A stretch of 64,000 nt of DNA from Terriglobus roseus (GTDB lineage: Bacteria; Acidobacteriota; Terriglobia; Terriglobales; Acidobacteriaceae): contig NZ_LT629690.1 in assembly GCF_900102185.1 (NCBI RefSeq), forward strand, positions 2,914,001 to 2,978,000. Direction: 5' to 3'. How positions within the stretch are numbered: the stretch's first letter is position 1; every line of letters begins with the position of its first letter. Shown here in pieces: positions 1 to 8,703 of the stretch. The translations under genes and the position numbers were made by a program. The notes under the pieces were generated by a model that was given only the letters and a program-made list of their open reading frames with translations, was not told the origin of the DNA and made no database searches.

Positions 1-97
1 CTGCCGAAGATCAAGAAGTTGTTCCATCGCCATTTCCGATGGGAACGATCATATCAATTCATTGGACACGATGGTTGGAGGAGGCGAAGCTTTTGTC

Positions 98-991
98 ATG
101 AAGACGCGCTATGTGGCCCAACTGTTGCTGCTTTCCGCTGTGTGGGGAATTTCGTTTCTGATGATTCGCATTGCGGACGTTGCCTTTCCGCCGGTGTGGG
201 TGGGTTTGTTGCGCAGTGCGACGGGCGCTGCGTTCTTATGGATTGTGCTGCTGATGGGGCGTAAGAAGCTGCCGCCACGCCGTTTGTTTTTCTGGCTGTT
301 CCTGGTGGCGCTGACGAACAATGCACTTCCCTTCTTCTGCTTTGCGTGGGGCGAACGCATTGTTCCGAGCAGTGTGGCCGCGGTGATTAACGGCACCACG
401 CCTATCTGGACACTGTTGTTGTCGTTAGCGATTACGAAGACGCGTGCGCAGGTACATACCATCCTGGGTGTTCTGCTTGGGTTTGCGGGTGTGGCTGTCG
501 TCGTGACATCGCAACAATCTGATAATGCTGGCGGTACGGGACACCAACAATTGTTGGGCGCTGCGGTAATTGCTGTGGGTGCGTTGGGATATGCAATTGC
601 AACCGTGCTGGCCAAGGCAAAGCTGCAAGGGCTTGATCCGATTGGGTTGGCGACGACGCAGCTTTCGCTCTCAGCATTGATGCTTACGCCAGTTGCGCTG
701 ATTGGACCACATCCGTCGCAGATTCCTCTGCCATCGGTGCTGGCGGTTCTGGTGCTTGGTCTGGCAGGAAGCGGCATTGCCTACCTGCTGTACTACAACC
801 TGCTGGTGCATGTGTCCGCAACGCAGGTGGCAGCGGTGACGTATCTGTTACCGCTGTGGGGCATGGTGTGGGGATCAGTGGCGCATGAAACGATTGCCCC
901 GATTGCCTATGTTGGCGCGGCTGTTGTGGTGTTTGGGTTGGTGTTGTTGAATCGACGGCCTGCACCGAAACCTGCTTTGCAGGAAGCGTGA
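98..991 (+). CDS. EamA/DMT family transporter
   Basis: A 297-residue inner-membrane protein of the drug/metabolite transporter superfamily. It is almost wholly hydrophobic, with about ten predicted helices in two EamA repeats: the first starts near the N-terminus (LSAVWGISFLMIR) and the second after about residue 140. The C-terminus is a short basic tail. Members export metabolites, amino acids or drugs; the substrate cannot be read from sequence. I chose the ATG at 98, preceded by GGAGGAGG and followed directly by the first helix; in-frame TTG at 62 and ATG at 71 would only add a non-hydrophobic leader. The downstream gene is convergent. Family call confident, substrate unknown. Confidence 0.9.
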   Translation: MKTRYVAQLLLLSAVWGISFLMIRIADVAFPPVWVGLLRSATGAAFLWIVLLMGRKKLPPRRLFFWLFLVALTNNALPFFCFAWGERIVPSSVAAVINGTTPIWTLLLSLAITKTRAQVHTILGVLLGFAGVAVVVTSQQSDNAGGTGHQQLLGAAVIAVGALGYAIATVLAKAKLQGLDPIGLATTQLSLSALMLTPVALIGPHPSQIPLPSVLAVLVLGLAGSGIAYLLYYNLLVHVSATQVAAVTYLLPLWGMVWGSVAHETIAPIAYVGAAVVVFGLVLLNRRPAPKPALQEA

Positions 992-1016
992 CGGAGATTG
1001 TTAACTTTCCTCACCG

Positions 1017-1955
1017 TTAATGCGAAGGCGCGATGTAACCGGAGCGTGCGCGTGGCTTGAGACCTTCACCATCGACCGTGATTACGACTTTGCGAAACGT
1101 GCCGTCGTGTTCCGTGTTGGTGGAGTAATAGCCTAGTTCATAAAGAGAACGCAGATCCGCAGCCATGCTGGTGAAGATGGCTGCGGGTTTCTGTTCGCGC
1201 ACATCGAAGGAACGGCCTCCAGTGGACTCTGTAAGGTGATTGAGCAGGCGCATGCCGTAGCGGTCTCGCGCGGTTTCCTTCGACGGTTTGTTCTCTGTGG
1301 TGCGCAGCGCGTAGACCAGCGTGTCTGCCGATTGTGCCTGAGCGATGGCGTCGGACTCGTCGTGTTCGGATGAGTTCTCTTCTCCATCGGAGAAGATGAC
1401 GAGCACTTTGCGGCGGCCGGTCTCTTCTTTCATCTTGTCGGCGATGGAGAACCAGACGGCATCGTTGAGAGCTGTGCCGAGTGCACGATCTTCGTGCGGG
1501 CCAATCTCCGGTGAGTTTCTGTCGCCTTTATGAAAGCGATGCACGCCGTCGAGGATGGCGTGGGGATCGGCACTCCAGTCGCTGCAGAGACGCAGGTGAT
1601 TGCCGAAGCAGACGGCGAAGGCGTGGTCACGTGGTTCCATGACGTTGGCGAGGAAGGATTCGATTTCCTTTTCGTGTTCTTTGACGAACTTATCCTGGCT
1701 ACCGCTGGCGTCAATGAGGAGGCCGATGCTGAGTGGGAGTTGGCGTTCGGTTGCGAAGTAGCGAATGGTTTGCGGGATGCCGTCTTCACGAAGATGGAAT
1801 GCAGTTTGCGGTAACGAGGTGACGAGGTTCCCGGAACTGTCGCGGACGGTGAGGGTGATCTGTACAAGGCGGCTGTCGACACGCAATTGGTACGGGGTGG
1901 ACTGCGCCATGGCCGAGCTGACCACCAGCCCACATGCAAACAACAACTTCTTCAT
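1017..1955 (-). CDS. VWFA domain protein of the acidobacterial type, secreted
   Basis: A 312-residue protein with a signal peptide (MKKLLFACGLVVSSAMAQ) and then a von Willebrand factor A domain. The MIDAS metal motif DASGS lies near residue 82 and a second acidic loop (IFSDGEENSS) follows. The order beta-rich N-terminal segment (QLRVDSRLVQITLTVRD), VWA domain and terminal beta segment (ELGYYSTNTEHDG) matches the VWFA-related proteins amplified in Acidobacteria, whose roles are mostly unknown; metal-dependent protein binding in the periplasm is the usual inference. The ATG at 1955 was preferred to an upstream in-frame start at 2051 because it opens the signal peptide and has GGAG 11 bases before it. 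It is divergent from the EAL-HDOD gene. Confidence 0.85.
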   Translation of the reverse strand: MKKLLFACGLVVSSAMAQSTPYQLRVDSRLVQITLTVRDSSGNLVTSLPQTAFHLREDGIPQTIRYFATERQLPLSIGLLIDASGSQDKFVKEHEKEIESFLANVMEPRDHAFAVCFGNHLRLCSDWSADPHAILDGVHRFHKGDRNSPEIGPHEDRALGTALNDAVWFSIADKMKEETGRRKVLVIFSDGEENSSEHDESDAIAQAQSADTLVYALRTTENKPSKETARDRYGMRLLNHLTESTGGRSFDVREQKPAAIFTSMAADLRSLYELGYYSTNTEHDGTFRKVVITVDGEGLKPRARSGYIAPSH

Positions 1956-2039
1956 GCAGATTGATACTCCGGTTGCGGCTGGTTTGTTCCGTGGATTTCT
2001 CAGTAAAGCCATCACCGATAGCTGCCGATAAGGACGTTG

Positions 2040-3311
2040 ATGGCACTTCATTCACATTGGGTTAGGGAGAAGCAACAGGCACCGCTGCCCGCAGGCGCGT
2101 TTTGCCGATTTGTTGCGCGCCAACCCATTGTGGATCGGTTGCGGCGTACGTTTGGCTATGAGTTGCTGTTTCGTTCTGGGTGGGAGAACAGCTTTTGCGC
2201 AGATGGCGAGGCAGCTTCGCGACAGATTCTGGATAACGCGGTGAGCTTTGGGTTGGATTCGATTGTGGGTGAGTCCATTCCTTTTGTGAACTGCACGCGA
2301 TCGCTCATGCTGAACCGCATGCCTGCCGTGTTGCCGCCGGGGACAGTGCTGGAAGTACTGGAAGATTCTGAAGTGGATTACGATCTGATCTATGCGTGCC
2401 GTGAACTGAGCACGATGGGCTATGGTATTGCGCTGGATGACTTCGACTTCACAGAAAAGTGGGAACACCTGATTCCATTTGCGAATTACATCAAGCTGGA
2501 CTTTCGCACGAGCACTGCGAGAGAACGCATCCGATTGATGTATCGGCTGAAGTTTCACAACATCCGTTTTGTTGCTGAGAAGGTGGAGACCGAAGCAGAA
2601 GTGCAGCAGGCGATGGATGAAGGATTCCATCTGTTCCAGGGTTACTTCTTTATGCGCCCCGTGGTGATGGCTCGGCCTTCGTTGACGGCGGTGGTGAACA
2701 AGCTGCGCTTCCTTGCGGAGTTGAGTTATACGGAGATGGATCGGACGAGGGTTCTGCGGCTGTTGAAAGAAGAGCCGTCCATTTCGTATCGCGTGTTGAG
2801 AGTGGCGAACTCTGCGGCGCTGGGTTTGCGGCAGCCGGTGAAGAGCCTGGAGAGTGCGCTGGCCATGATTGGCGATGAGCAATTCCGTCGGCTGGCGACG
2901 CTGGCTTTAGCAACGGAGTTCTCTGGTGGAACCTCGCTGGAACCGATTCGCTTCATCCTGCAGCGGGCGCGGCTGTGCGAACTGTTGGGTGTTGCCATGG
3001 GGATGGAAGCGGGTGAGATGTATCTGTTTGGCATGATGAGCGTGGTGCGAAAGACACTGCAGGTGACTGGCGAAGAGGCCGACCAGGTGTTGCGTATGAG
3101 CGCGGATATGTCTGCCGGCCTGGATGGTGCGGACAACCACTACCGCTGGTTGTTGGAGTTGGCGGAGAGTTGCGAACGAGGCATGTGGGAGCAGATGGAG
3201 CGGTCTGCTGCGATGCTGCATGTGGCGGAATCAAAGGCGGCTGAGCTTCTGCTGGAGGCGCAGGCTTGGGCTGCGGCGATCCTACAACATGCGCATGACG
3301 CATTTGTTTGA
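2040..3311 (+). CDS. EAL-HDOD domain signalling protein (YuxH type)
   Basis: A 423-residue cytoplasmic protein with an N-terminal EAL-like domain (residues 20-200) and a C-terminal HDOD domain (205-400). EAL landmarks remain but have drifted: YELLFR for the ExLxR signature, FVNCTR, LEVLEDSE, a DDFD where active enzymes have DDFG, IKLDFR, AEKVET for AEGVET, and LFQGYFF. The HDOD part is shown by EEPSISYRVLRVANSAALGL. YuxH-like proteins are usually thought not to hydrolyse c-di-GMP but to bind ligands or partners. ATG 2040 has AAGGA just upstream; a TTG lies one codon before. No partner gene is adjacent, so the signalling circuit is unknown. Confidence 0.85.
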   Translation: MALHSHWVREKQQAPLPAGAFCRFVARQPIVDRLRRTFGYELLFRSGWENSFCADGEAASRQILDNAVSFGLDSIVGESIPFVNCTRSLMLNRMPAVLPPGTVLEVLEDSEVDYDLIYACRELSTMGYGIALDDFDFTEKWEHLIPFANYIKLDFRTSTARERIRLMYRLKFHNIRFVAEKVETEAEVQQAMDEGFHLFQGYFFMRPVVMARPSLTAVVNKLRFLAELSYTEMDRTRVLRLLKEEPSISYRVLRVANSAALGLRQPVKSLESALAMIGDEQFRRLATLALATEFSGGTSLEPIRFILQRARLCELLGVAMGMEAGEMYLFGMMSVVRKTLQVTGEEADQVLRMSADMSAGLDGADNHYRWLLELAESCERGMWEQMERSAAMLHVAESKAAELLLEAQAWAAAILQHAHDAFV

Positions 3312-3351
3312 TATCGAATCTTTTTCCTGATGCGTGCATCCTATGGGTGTT

Positions 3352-4380
3352 ATGCAAATCGGAATCGATAGTTTCGCGGCACTGGTAGAAGATCCCATCA
3401 CCCATGAAAAGCCCACGGCGGCAGTACGCATGACGCGGTTGCTGGAAGAGATTGAACTGGCTGATAAGGCTGGCTTGGATTTCTTTGGGCTTGGCGAACA
3501 TCATCGCGAGGAATATCTGGATGCCGCTCCGGCTGTGATCCTGGCTGCGGCTGCTACGCGGACGAAGAACATTCGTCTTGGCAGCGCTGTCACCGTGCTG
3601 AGCGCGGCTGATCCGGTGCGTGTGCATCAGGAGTTTGCCACGCTGGATCTGATCAGCGGTGGACGCGCGGAGATTGTGGTTGGGCGCGGGTCGTTCATTG
3701 AGTCGTTCCCGCTGTTTGGTTTGAAGCTGGAAGACTATGACGACCTGTTCATTGAGAAGCTTGATCTGTTGTTGAAGCTGCGCGATGAGACTTACGTGAA
3801 CTGGAGTGGCAAGCATCGTCCGGCGTTGACGGGGCAGGGTGTGTTTCCTCGTCCGTTGCAGAAGAAGCTGCCGGTGTGGCTTGGAGTGGGTGGGACGCCT
3901 GCTTCGTTTGCTCGCGCTGGTGCGCTGGGGTTGCCGCTGATGGTGGCGATCATTGGTGGTGAGCCACATCGTTTTCGTCCGTTGATTGACCTGTATCGCG
4001 AGGCTGGTAAGCGCGCTGGTTATGGCGACGATGTACTCAAAGTTGGCGTGCATGTACTGGGGCTTGTGGGCGATACCGATCAGGCTGCGGCGGATGCGTT
4101 CTTCCCTGGCTATGCTGCTGCGTTTACGAAGATTGGCAAGGAACGCGGATGGCCTGCGGTGACTCGTGGGCAGTTTGAGGCGCTGCGCAGGCCGAAGGGC
4201 GCGCTGATGGTGGGTGAGCCTTCGTTTGTTGCTGATAAGGTGGCGCAGATGAGCGAGGATCTGGGTGGGTTAGAGCGTGTGACCTTCCAGATGAGTGTTG
4301 CTGCCCTGCGGCATGAGCCGATGATGCGTGGCATTGAGTTGCTGGGAGAGAAAGTGGCTCCCGTGTTGCGTTCGAAGTAA
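3352..4380 (+). CDS. LLM class flavin-dependent oxidoreductase
   Basis: A 342-residue luciferase-like monooxygenase with a TIM-barrel fold. It opens with the usual first strand MQIGIDSFAA, then shows GLDFFGLGEHHREEY, LGSAVTVLSAADPVRVHQEFATLD and GRAEIVVGRGS, typical of single-component LLM oxidoreductases that use FMN or F420. Substrate is unknown. Start is uncertain: ATG 3352 (chosen because it begins the first strand), ATG 3343 and GTG 3334 are all in frame and none has a clear ribosome site. Its stop codon lies only three bases from that of the convergent radical SAM gene. Confidence 0.88.
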   Translation: MQIGIDSFAALVEDPITHEKPTAAVRMTRLLEEIELADKAGLDFFGLGEHHREEYLDAAPAVILAAAATRTKNIRLGSAVTVLSAADPVRVHQEFATLDLISGGRAEIVVGRGSFIESFPLFGLKLEDYDDLFIEKLDLLLKLRDETYVNWSGKHRPALTGQGVFPRPLQKKLPVWLGVGGTPASFARAGALGLPLMVAIIGGEPHRFRPLIDLYREAGKRAGYGDDVLKVGVHVLGLVGDTDQAAADAFFPGYAAAFTKIGKERGWPAVTRGQFEALRRPKGALMVGEPSFVADKVAQMSEDLGGLERVTFQMSVAALRHEPMMRGIELLGEKVAPVLRSK

Positions 4381-4383
4381 TTC

Positions 4384-5511
4384 CTAAGCGAAGAGACGCC
4401 CTTGCGCTTCTGCGAATGTTGCAGAGTGTGAGGGCTTCTTTGTTTCTGCCACCTCTCTGCTGACGAGGGTGTCCATTTGGCGTTGGCCCACTTTGTGGCG
4501 GATGCAGCTTGCTTTGACGAGTGCGCGAAGTCGCTCGCGATAGGGGCGGGAGGCGAAGTCCATGTCGCGGAAGCGTTCCATGTAGAGCACCTGCAGATGC
4601 GGGAAGTGTTCGCGGATGAACTCAAAGTATGTGGGGCGTGAGCAGGGTTTGAGGAAGAGTGGATTGGCGCCGAGGAAGCTGGCGCCGACACTCTTTGCTA
4701 GGGCAGCCATGCGGTCGATGGCTTCGGCCGTATCTGTGATGCCGGGTAACAACGGGCAGTTGAGGATGCCGGTGCGAATGCCTGCTTCGCGCAGTTTGCG
4801 CACGGTTTCGAAACGCAGATCGGGGCGTGGGGCGCGGGGTTCGAGCTTACGTGCGAGTTCGACGTCGGGTGTTGTGATGGTGATGTGGACGACGAGCGTG
4901 CTGCGTTCGTTGATCTGCTGGAGCAGGTCGATGTCTCGCTCAATCAGCGTGGCCTTGGTGACCATGCCGATCTTCAGGCCTTCGTGACGTGCGAGGACTT
5001 CGAGGAGGCTACGCGTGATCTTCATGCGGCGTTCGATGGGCTGCCAGGGATCGGTGGCGGTGCCGAGGGCGATCTCTTCGTGAAGCTTGTGTTGCTTTGC
5101 CATGCGGCGGAGGTCCTGTTCGAGGAGCCATGCTGCGTTTTGTTTGGCAAAGATGCGACGTTCGAAGGCTTCGGGATCGCGGAGGTTCATCTCCTCGGTT
5201 GGTTTTGTGAAGGCTTCTGCGTCGGCGAGAGTGCCTCGGATGGGTTCGGTGGCGGCGGGGGCCAGGAACTCGTGGGTGTAGCGGGCGTAGCAGTAGCGGC
5301 AGCCGAATTCGCAGCCTCGGTAGGGGTTGATGGACCATGCCATCCAGTGCAGGCGTTTGGAGACGGATTTGTTCAGGATGGAGCGGACGGCGAGCGAACG
5401 GAAGTCGACGTCGTGGCCTGCGTCGAGGTGTTCGCTTTCCTGTGCCATGCGGCCGAGGCCGTTGACGCGGGGCAGGGGGAGGATGGGAAAGAGGTCTGTC
5501 GTATTCGCCAT
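4384..5511 (-). CDS. SPL family radical SAM protein
   Basis: A 375-residue protein with a radical SAM cluster motif of the spore photoproduct lyase type, CEFGCRYC (CxxxCxxC), near residue 70, after NPYRG, a signature of this subfamily. Further landmarks are ATDPWQPIE, TKATLIERDIDLL and the TIM-barrel strand TGILNCPLLPGITDT. Related non-sporulating proteins (Rv2578c type) are common and of unknown substrate; a DNA-repair role cannot be assumed. ATG 5511 fits the family start. It is convergent with the LLM gene and stands alone. Confidence 0.88.
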   Translation of the reverse strand: MANTTDLFPILPLPRVNGLGRMAQESEHLDAGHDVDFRSLAVRSILNKSVSKRLHWMAWSINPYRGCEFGCRYCYARYTHEFLAPAATEPIRGTLADAEAFTKPTEEMNLRDPEAFERRIFAKQNAAWLLEQDLRRMAKQHKLHEEIALGTATDPWQPIERRMKITRSLLEVLARHEGLKIGMVTKATLIERDIDLLQQINERSTLVVHITITTPDVELARKLEPRAPRPDLRFETVRKLREAGIRTGILNCPLLPGITDTAEAIDRMAALAKSVGASFLGANPLFLKPCSRPTYFEFIREHFPHLQVLYMERFRDMDFASRPYRERLRALVKASCIRHKVGQRQMDTLVSREVAETKKPSHSATFAEAQGRLFA

Positions 5512-5640
5512 TTGTTCGCCTTTTCTGACGTGAGATTAGGCGTTGTTTTGGGCTGGGTCAAGGGGATTGTTGTGGAAAGCTGATCGAGCTATAACACGCT
5601 CGGATGCGAGATATACTTCGGTGCAGCTGGAGCAAGTTTC

Positions 5641-5910
5641 TTGAGCAACCTTCTGTTTTGTATCGCAGGGATAGCAATTGGACTGATTTTCTTTGTTGCA
5701 GGAATCTTTCAGGCATTCGCGCCGGCCGTCTGGGCCGATTTACCAATCCATGGCAAAGGGTTGATCGTCGACCGACAGAAGACACGCAGAGAGATGATGC
5801 GCCCGACAGCTCGTGTCCTCGGTGGTGGACTATTCATGTTGTTCGGACTCTTCATTACTGTTGAGTGCGGCATCCAAGCTGTTCACTGGCTAGTGGTCTT
5901 CAGGAAATAG
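5641..5910 (+). CDS. Small hypothetical membrane protein (89 aa)
   Basis: A short protein with a strong N-terminal helix (LLFCIAGIAIGLIFFVAGIF), a basic soluble loop (DRQKTRREMMRPTAR) and a second helix (LGGGLFMLFGLFITVECGI). The predicted topology is two helices with a charged cytoplasmic loop. Translation probably begins at the TTG at 5641, which has GGAG about ten bases upstream; there is no earlier in-frame ATG. I recognise no family. It stands alone between minus-strand genes. Confidence 0.6.
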   Translation: MSNLLFCIAGIAIGLIFFVAGIFQAFAPAVWADLPIHGKGLIVDRQKTRREMMRPTARVLGGGLFMLFGLFITVECGIQAVHWLVVFRK

Positions 5911-5943
5911 CATTCTCCCCGAAGCGCGAATATCAGGTTCGCT

Positions 5944-6333
5944 TTATGAATCCAAGGAACCAGAGTTGCGGTCAAGGGTGCGGCTCAGCCACAGGATAAG
6001 ACTTGTTTCTAAACTCACTATGATGAACCACACCACTACTGGAACTTGCTTATCGATCGGAAAGAAAATGGCGAAGATTAATGTATTGATCGCCAGTAGC
6101 GATGCCATGGGCAACCAGTAGGAGCGTTTGCGCCAAGAGTCTCTGTTATTCATGACGAACTGTCCCAACAAGAAAGCCATGCATAAGAAGAATCCGAACC
6201 AGTGCATGAAAGGCGTCCATGGCCAGTCCAGAAATAGCGCGCACAGTGGAAATGAAATAACGACGAGACTGATCAGGACATAGAGACCGATGTCCTTGAG
6301 GCGGCTCGTCTTTTGATTCCCACTGTGCTTCAT
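5944..6333 (-). CDS. Hypothetical four-helix membrane protein (129 aa)
   Basis: A 129-residue protein with about four predicted membrane helices: GLYVLISLVVISFPLCALFL, FFLCMAFLLGQFV, MASLLAINTLIFAIFF and VVWFIIVSLETSLILWL. The tail is polar. The ATG at 6333 lies two bases beyond the stop codon of the GH92 gene, so it is probably co-transcribed and translationally coupled with it. An in-frame ATG at 6366 inside the GH92 gene would only add eleven polar residues. No family is recognised. Confidence 0.6.
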   Translation of the reverse strand: MKHSGNQKTSRLKDIGLYVLISLVVISFPLCALFLDWPWTPFMHWFGFFLCMAFLLGQFVMNNRDSWRKRSYWLPMASLLAINTLIFAIFFPIDKQVPVVVWFIIVSLETSLILWLSRTLDRNSGSLDS

Positions 6334-6335
6334 GA

Positions 6336-8594
6336 CTAACGAGGTAGAGCCATATCGGATGGCCATTGCTTGTTGGGTTGGGGGCCCATCTTGAAGGTGA
6401 GTTCGCCGCCGTTGATGATGTCGTTATGCTTGATCCAGAAGTTGTTTAGGGGTTTGCCGTTGAGTGTGGCGGACTGGATATAGATGTTTTGCGGGCTGAC
6501 GCCTTCTGCGTGAATGTGGAAGGTTTTGCCGTTGGTGAGATGGATCTTTGCGTCGGGCAGCAGGGGTGTGCCGATTTCGTATGCCGGGATGCCGGGAGTT
6601 ACGGGATAGAAGCCTAGAGCGCTAAGGAGATACCACGCGGACATCTGGCCCGCGTCGTCGTTGCCTGCGAGGCCGCTGGGGCGATCCTGATACCAATTCT
6701 TGCGGGTTACGGCGACTTCCTGCTGTGTCTTCCACGCTTCGCCTGCGTAGTCGTAGAGGTAGGTGATGGCGTGCGAGGGTTCGTTGCCGTGGTCGTAGAG
6801 CTTACGCGCGAAGAGTTCGTCGAGCTTCTTTGTGAAGCCTGCGTTGCCGCCTTCCAACTTGATCAAGCCCGGGACGTTCTGCGGGACGAAGAAGGTGTAC
6901 TGAAAGGGCAGGCCTTCGGTGATGTACTTATACGGCTTTGATGGATCGAAGGGCGAGTCCCACGTGCCGTCGGCGTGGCGGCCGCGCGCGAAGCCGGTTT
7001 GTGGGTCGATGACGTTGCGGTAGTTCTGCGCGCGCTTCATGAGCGCGGCTGCGTCTTCGGTCTTACCGAGTGACTTCGCTACTTGTGCGACGACGAAATC
7101 GTCATAGGCGTATTCGAGTGTGCGGGAGACCTGTTCCTGCTGGTGGAAGGCGTCGAGCACCTTGTTTTCGAGTGGAACGTAGCCGAGCTTCAGGTAGTCG
7201 TCGAGAGCGCGGCGGCCTTTGCCGTCTTTGTATTCCTCGATGGTCTTCGGCTCTTCAAAAGCATTGCGGCGCATGAGCGGGTAGGCGCGGTTGATGTCGA
7301 AGCCGCGGATGCCCTTTAGGTATGCGTCGGCGATGATGACAGCGGCGTGGTCGCCGACCATGGCGGAGGTGTAGCTGTTCCACATGGGGAAGATGGGCAG
7401 GAAGCCACCTTCTTCGCCTTTGCTGATGAGCGAGCGAACCATTGCGGCGTCGCGGTCAGGATCGATGATGGTGAGCAGCGGATGCAGTGCGCGGAAGGTG
7501 TCCCAGGCGGAGAAGTCTTCGTAGTAGTCGCCGGTTCCCTTCACTGTTCCACCGACTGCGAATTTGGGCCGTGTGCCGCTGACGTCGCTGAAGGTGCGAG
7601 GCACGAGGATGGCGTGATACATGGCCGTGTAGAAAACGCGGCGATCAGATTCTGGTCCGGTGATTTCGATCTTGCCTAAAGCGCGATCCCATGTGGCGTG
7701 TGACTTGGCTTCAACTGCTGCTGCGTCAAACGTAGAGATTTCTGCTTCGAGGTTTTTTCTGGCTTCGTCGATGGAGACGAATGAGGTGCCGATGCGTGCG
7801 CGTACCGTTTCACCCTGCTTCACGTTGAAGGTGATGGCGGTGCCGGCGGGTTGGAAATCGGCAGCGAGGTGGATTGCCGTTTGCGTTGCCTGTTCCTCAT
7901 CCGGTGTGCCTGATGCAGGAGCGTTGTTGGCCTTCCATGATGGGCCGGTCTTGAAGTCGTGATCGAAACGGATGACGACGTAGCCTGCGAAGCCTGCAGA
8001 TTTTCCGGTGCCGCGATAGAAACGTCGAACGGGATTGATGCCGGTGATCTCGCGATGTGCGGCGTCAACGGTGAGGGTGGCGTCGCCGCCGGGTGCGAGG
8101 TTTTCTACCTGCAGCCATGCGGGGCCGGACTGCTGGAAGGTAAACGACAGCAGGCCGCTACGCGAGAGCGCCGTTACGCTGGCTTTGACGTGCAGGTCAG
8201 GCAAGGCAACGTCATAGCGGTAGGGCGTGGAGTGTTCGTCGCTGTGCGGAAAGCTTGAAGCGCGCTTCGATGCGTCTGCGGGGAAGATGCCGGTGCCTGC
8301 GAGAAATTGGAAGCTGCCGTAGTCCTGCACCGCGGAGCCGGAGAGGAAGTGTGTGGCGCGGATGCCGTAGAGCTTCGGCGCGTCGTACAGGTAGGCTACT
8401 GTGCCCTTTTTCTCTGTGCGCGTGATCGCGGGTGTCCATGACGTCATGCCGTAAGGCACGCCTACTCCGGGGAAGGTGTTGCCTTCTGCGGAGGTGCCTA
8501 CGAGCGGATTAACGTCGTCGGCGAGCGTGTGTTTTTGAGCGGCGGCAGAGAGCGTAACGGCACAGAGAGCGAGCGAAAGAGCCTTGCGAAGCAT
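6336..8594 (-). CDS. GH92 family alpha-mannosidase, secreted
   Basis: A 752-residue exported glycoside hydrolase of family GH92, calcium-dependent inverting enzymes that release mannose from alpha-mannans and N-glycans. The signal peptide is MLRKALSLALCAVTLSAAAQ. Family landmarks run in order: DDVNPLVGTSAEGNTFPGVG at the mature N-terminus, RATHFLSGSAVQDYG, the catalytic-domain segments YYEDFSAWDTFRALHPL, HAITYLYDYAG and GLAGNDDAGQMSAWY, and a final beta-sandwich region. Length is normal for the family. No SusC/SusD pair or sugar regulator is adjacent, so it is not in a visible polysaccharide-use locus. Its 3' end abuts a small membrane protein gene. Confidence 0.95.
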   Translation of the reverse strand: MLRKALSLALCAVTLSAAAQKHTLADDVNPLVGTSAEGNTFPGVGVPYGMTSWTPAITRTEKKGTVAYLYDAPKLYGIRATHFLSGSAVQDYGSFQFLAGTGIFPADASKRASSFPHSDEHSTPYRYDVALPDLHVKASVTALSRSGLLSFTFQQSGPAWLQVENLAPGGDATLTVDAAHREITGINPVRRFYRGTGKSAGFAGYVVIRFDHDFKTGPSWKANNAPASGTPDEEQATQTAIHLAADFQPAGTAITFNVKQGETVRARIGTSFVSIDEARKNLEAEISTFDAAAVEAKSHATWDRALGKIEITGPESDRRVFYTAMYHAILVPRTFSDVSGTRPKFAVGGTVKGTGDYYEDFSAWDTFRALHPLLTIIDPDRDAAMVRSLISKGEEGGFLPIFPMWNSYTSAMVGDHAAVIIADAYLKGIRGFDINRAYPLMRRNAFEEPKTIEEYKDGKGRRALDDYLKLGYVPLENKVLDAFHQQEQVSRTLEYAYDDFVVAQVAKSLGKTEDAAALMKRAQNYRNVIDPQTGFARGRHADGTWDSPFDPSKPYKYITEGLPFQYTFFVPQNVPGLIKLEGGNAGFTKKLDELFARKLYDHGNEPSHAITYLYDYAGEAWKTQQEVAVTRKNWYQDRPSGLAGNDDAGQMSAWYLLSALGFYPVTPGIPAYEIGTPLLPDAKIHLTNGKTFHIHAEGVSPQNIYIQSATLNGKPLNNFWIKHNDIINGGELTFKMGPQPNKQWPSDMALPR

Positions 8595-8703
8595 GGCAAC
8601 ACTTTACCTTGCGTCGGCTCACGAACGTCACTCTGACATGCGGATCAGATTCGCGTTTCGCAGGGCGAAATAGCGAATCGCTTCATCACTACCTGTCGTT
8701 CTG

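Noticed and set aside
2953-4053. A 366-codon minus-strand frame spanning the EAL-HDOD and LLM genes
   Set aside because: It crosses two well-supported genes on the other strand and its product is Gln/Arg/His-rich without domains.
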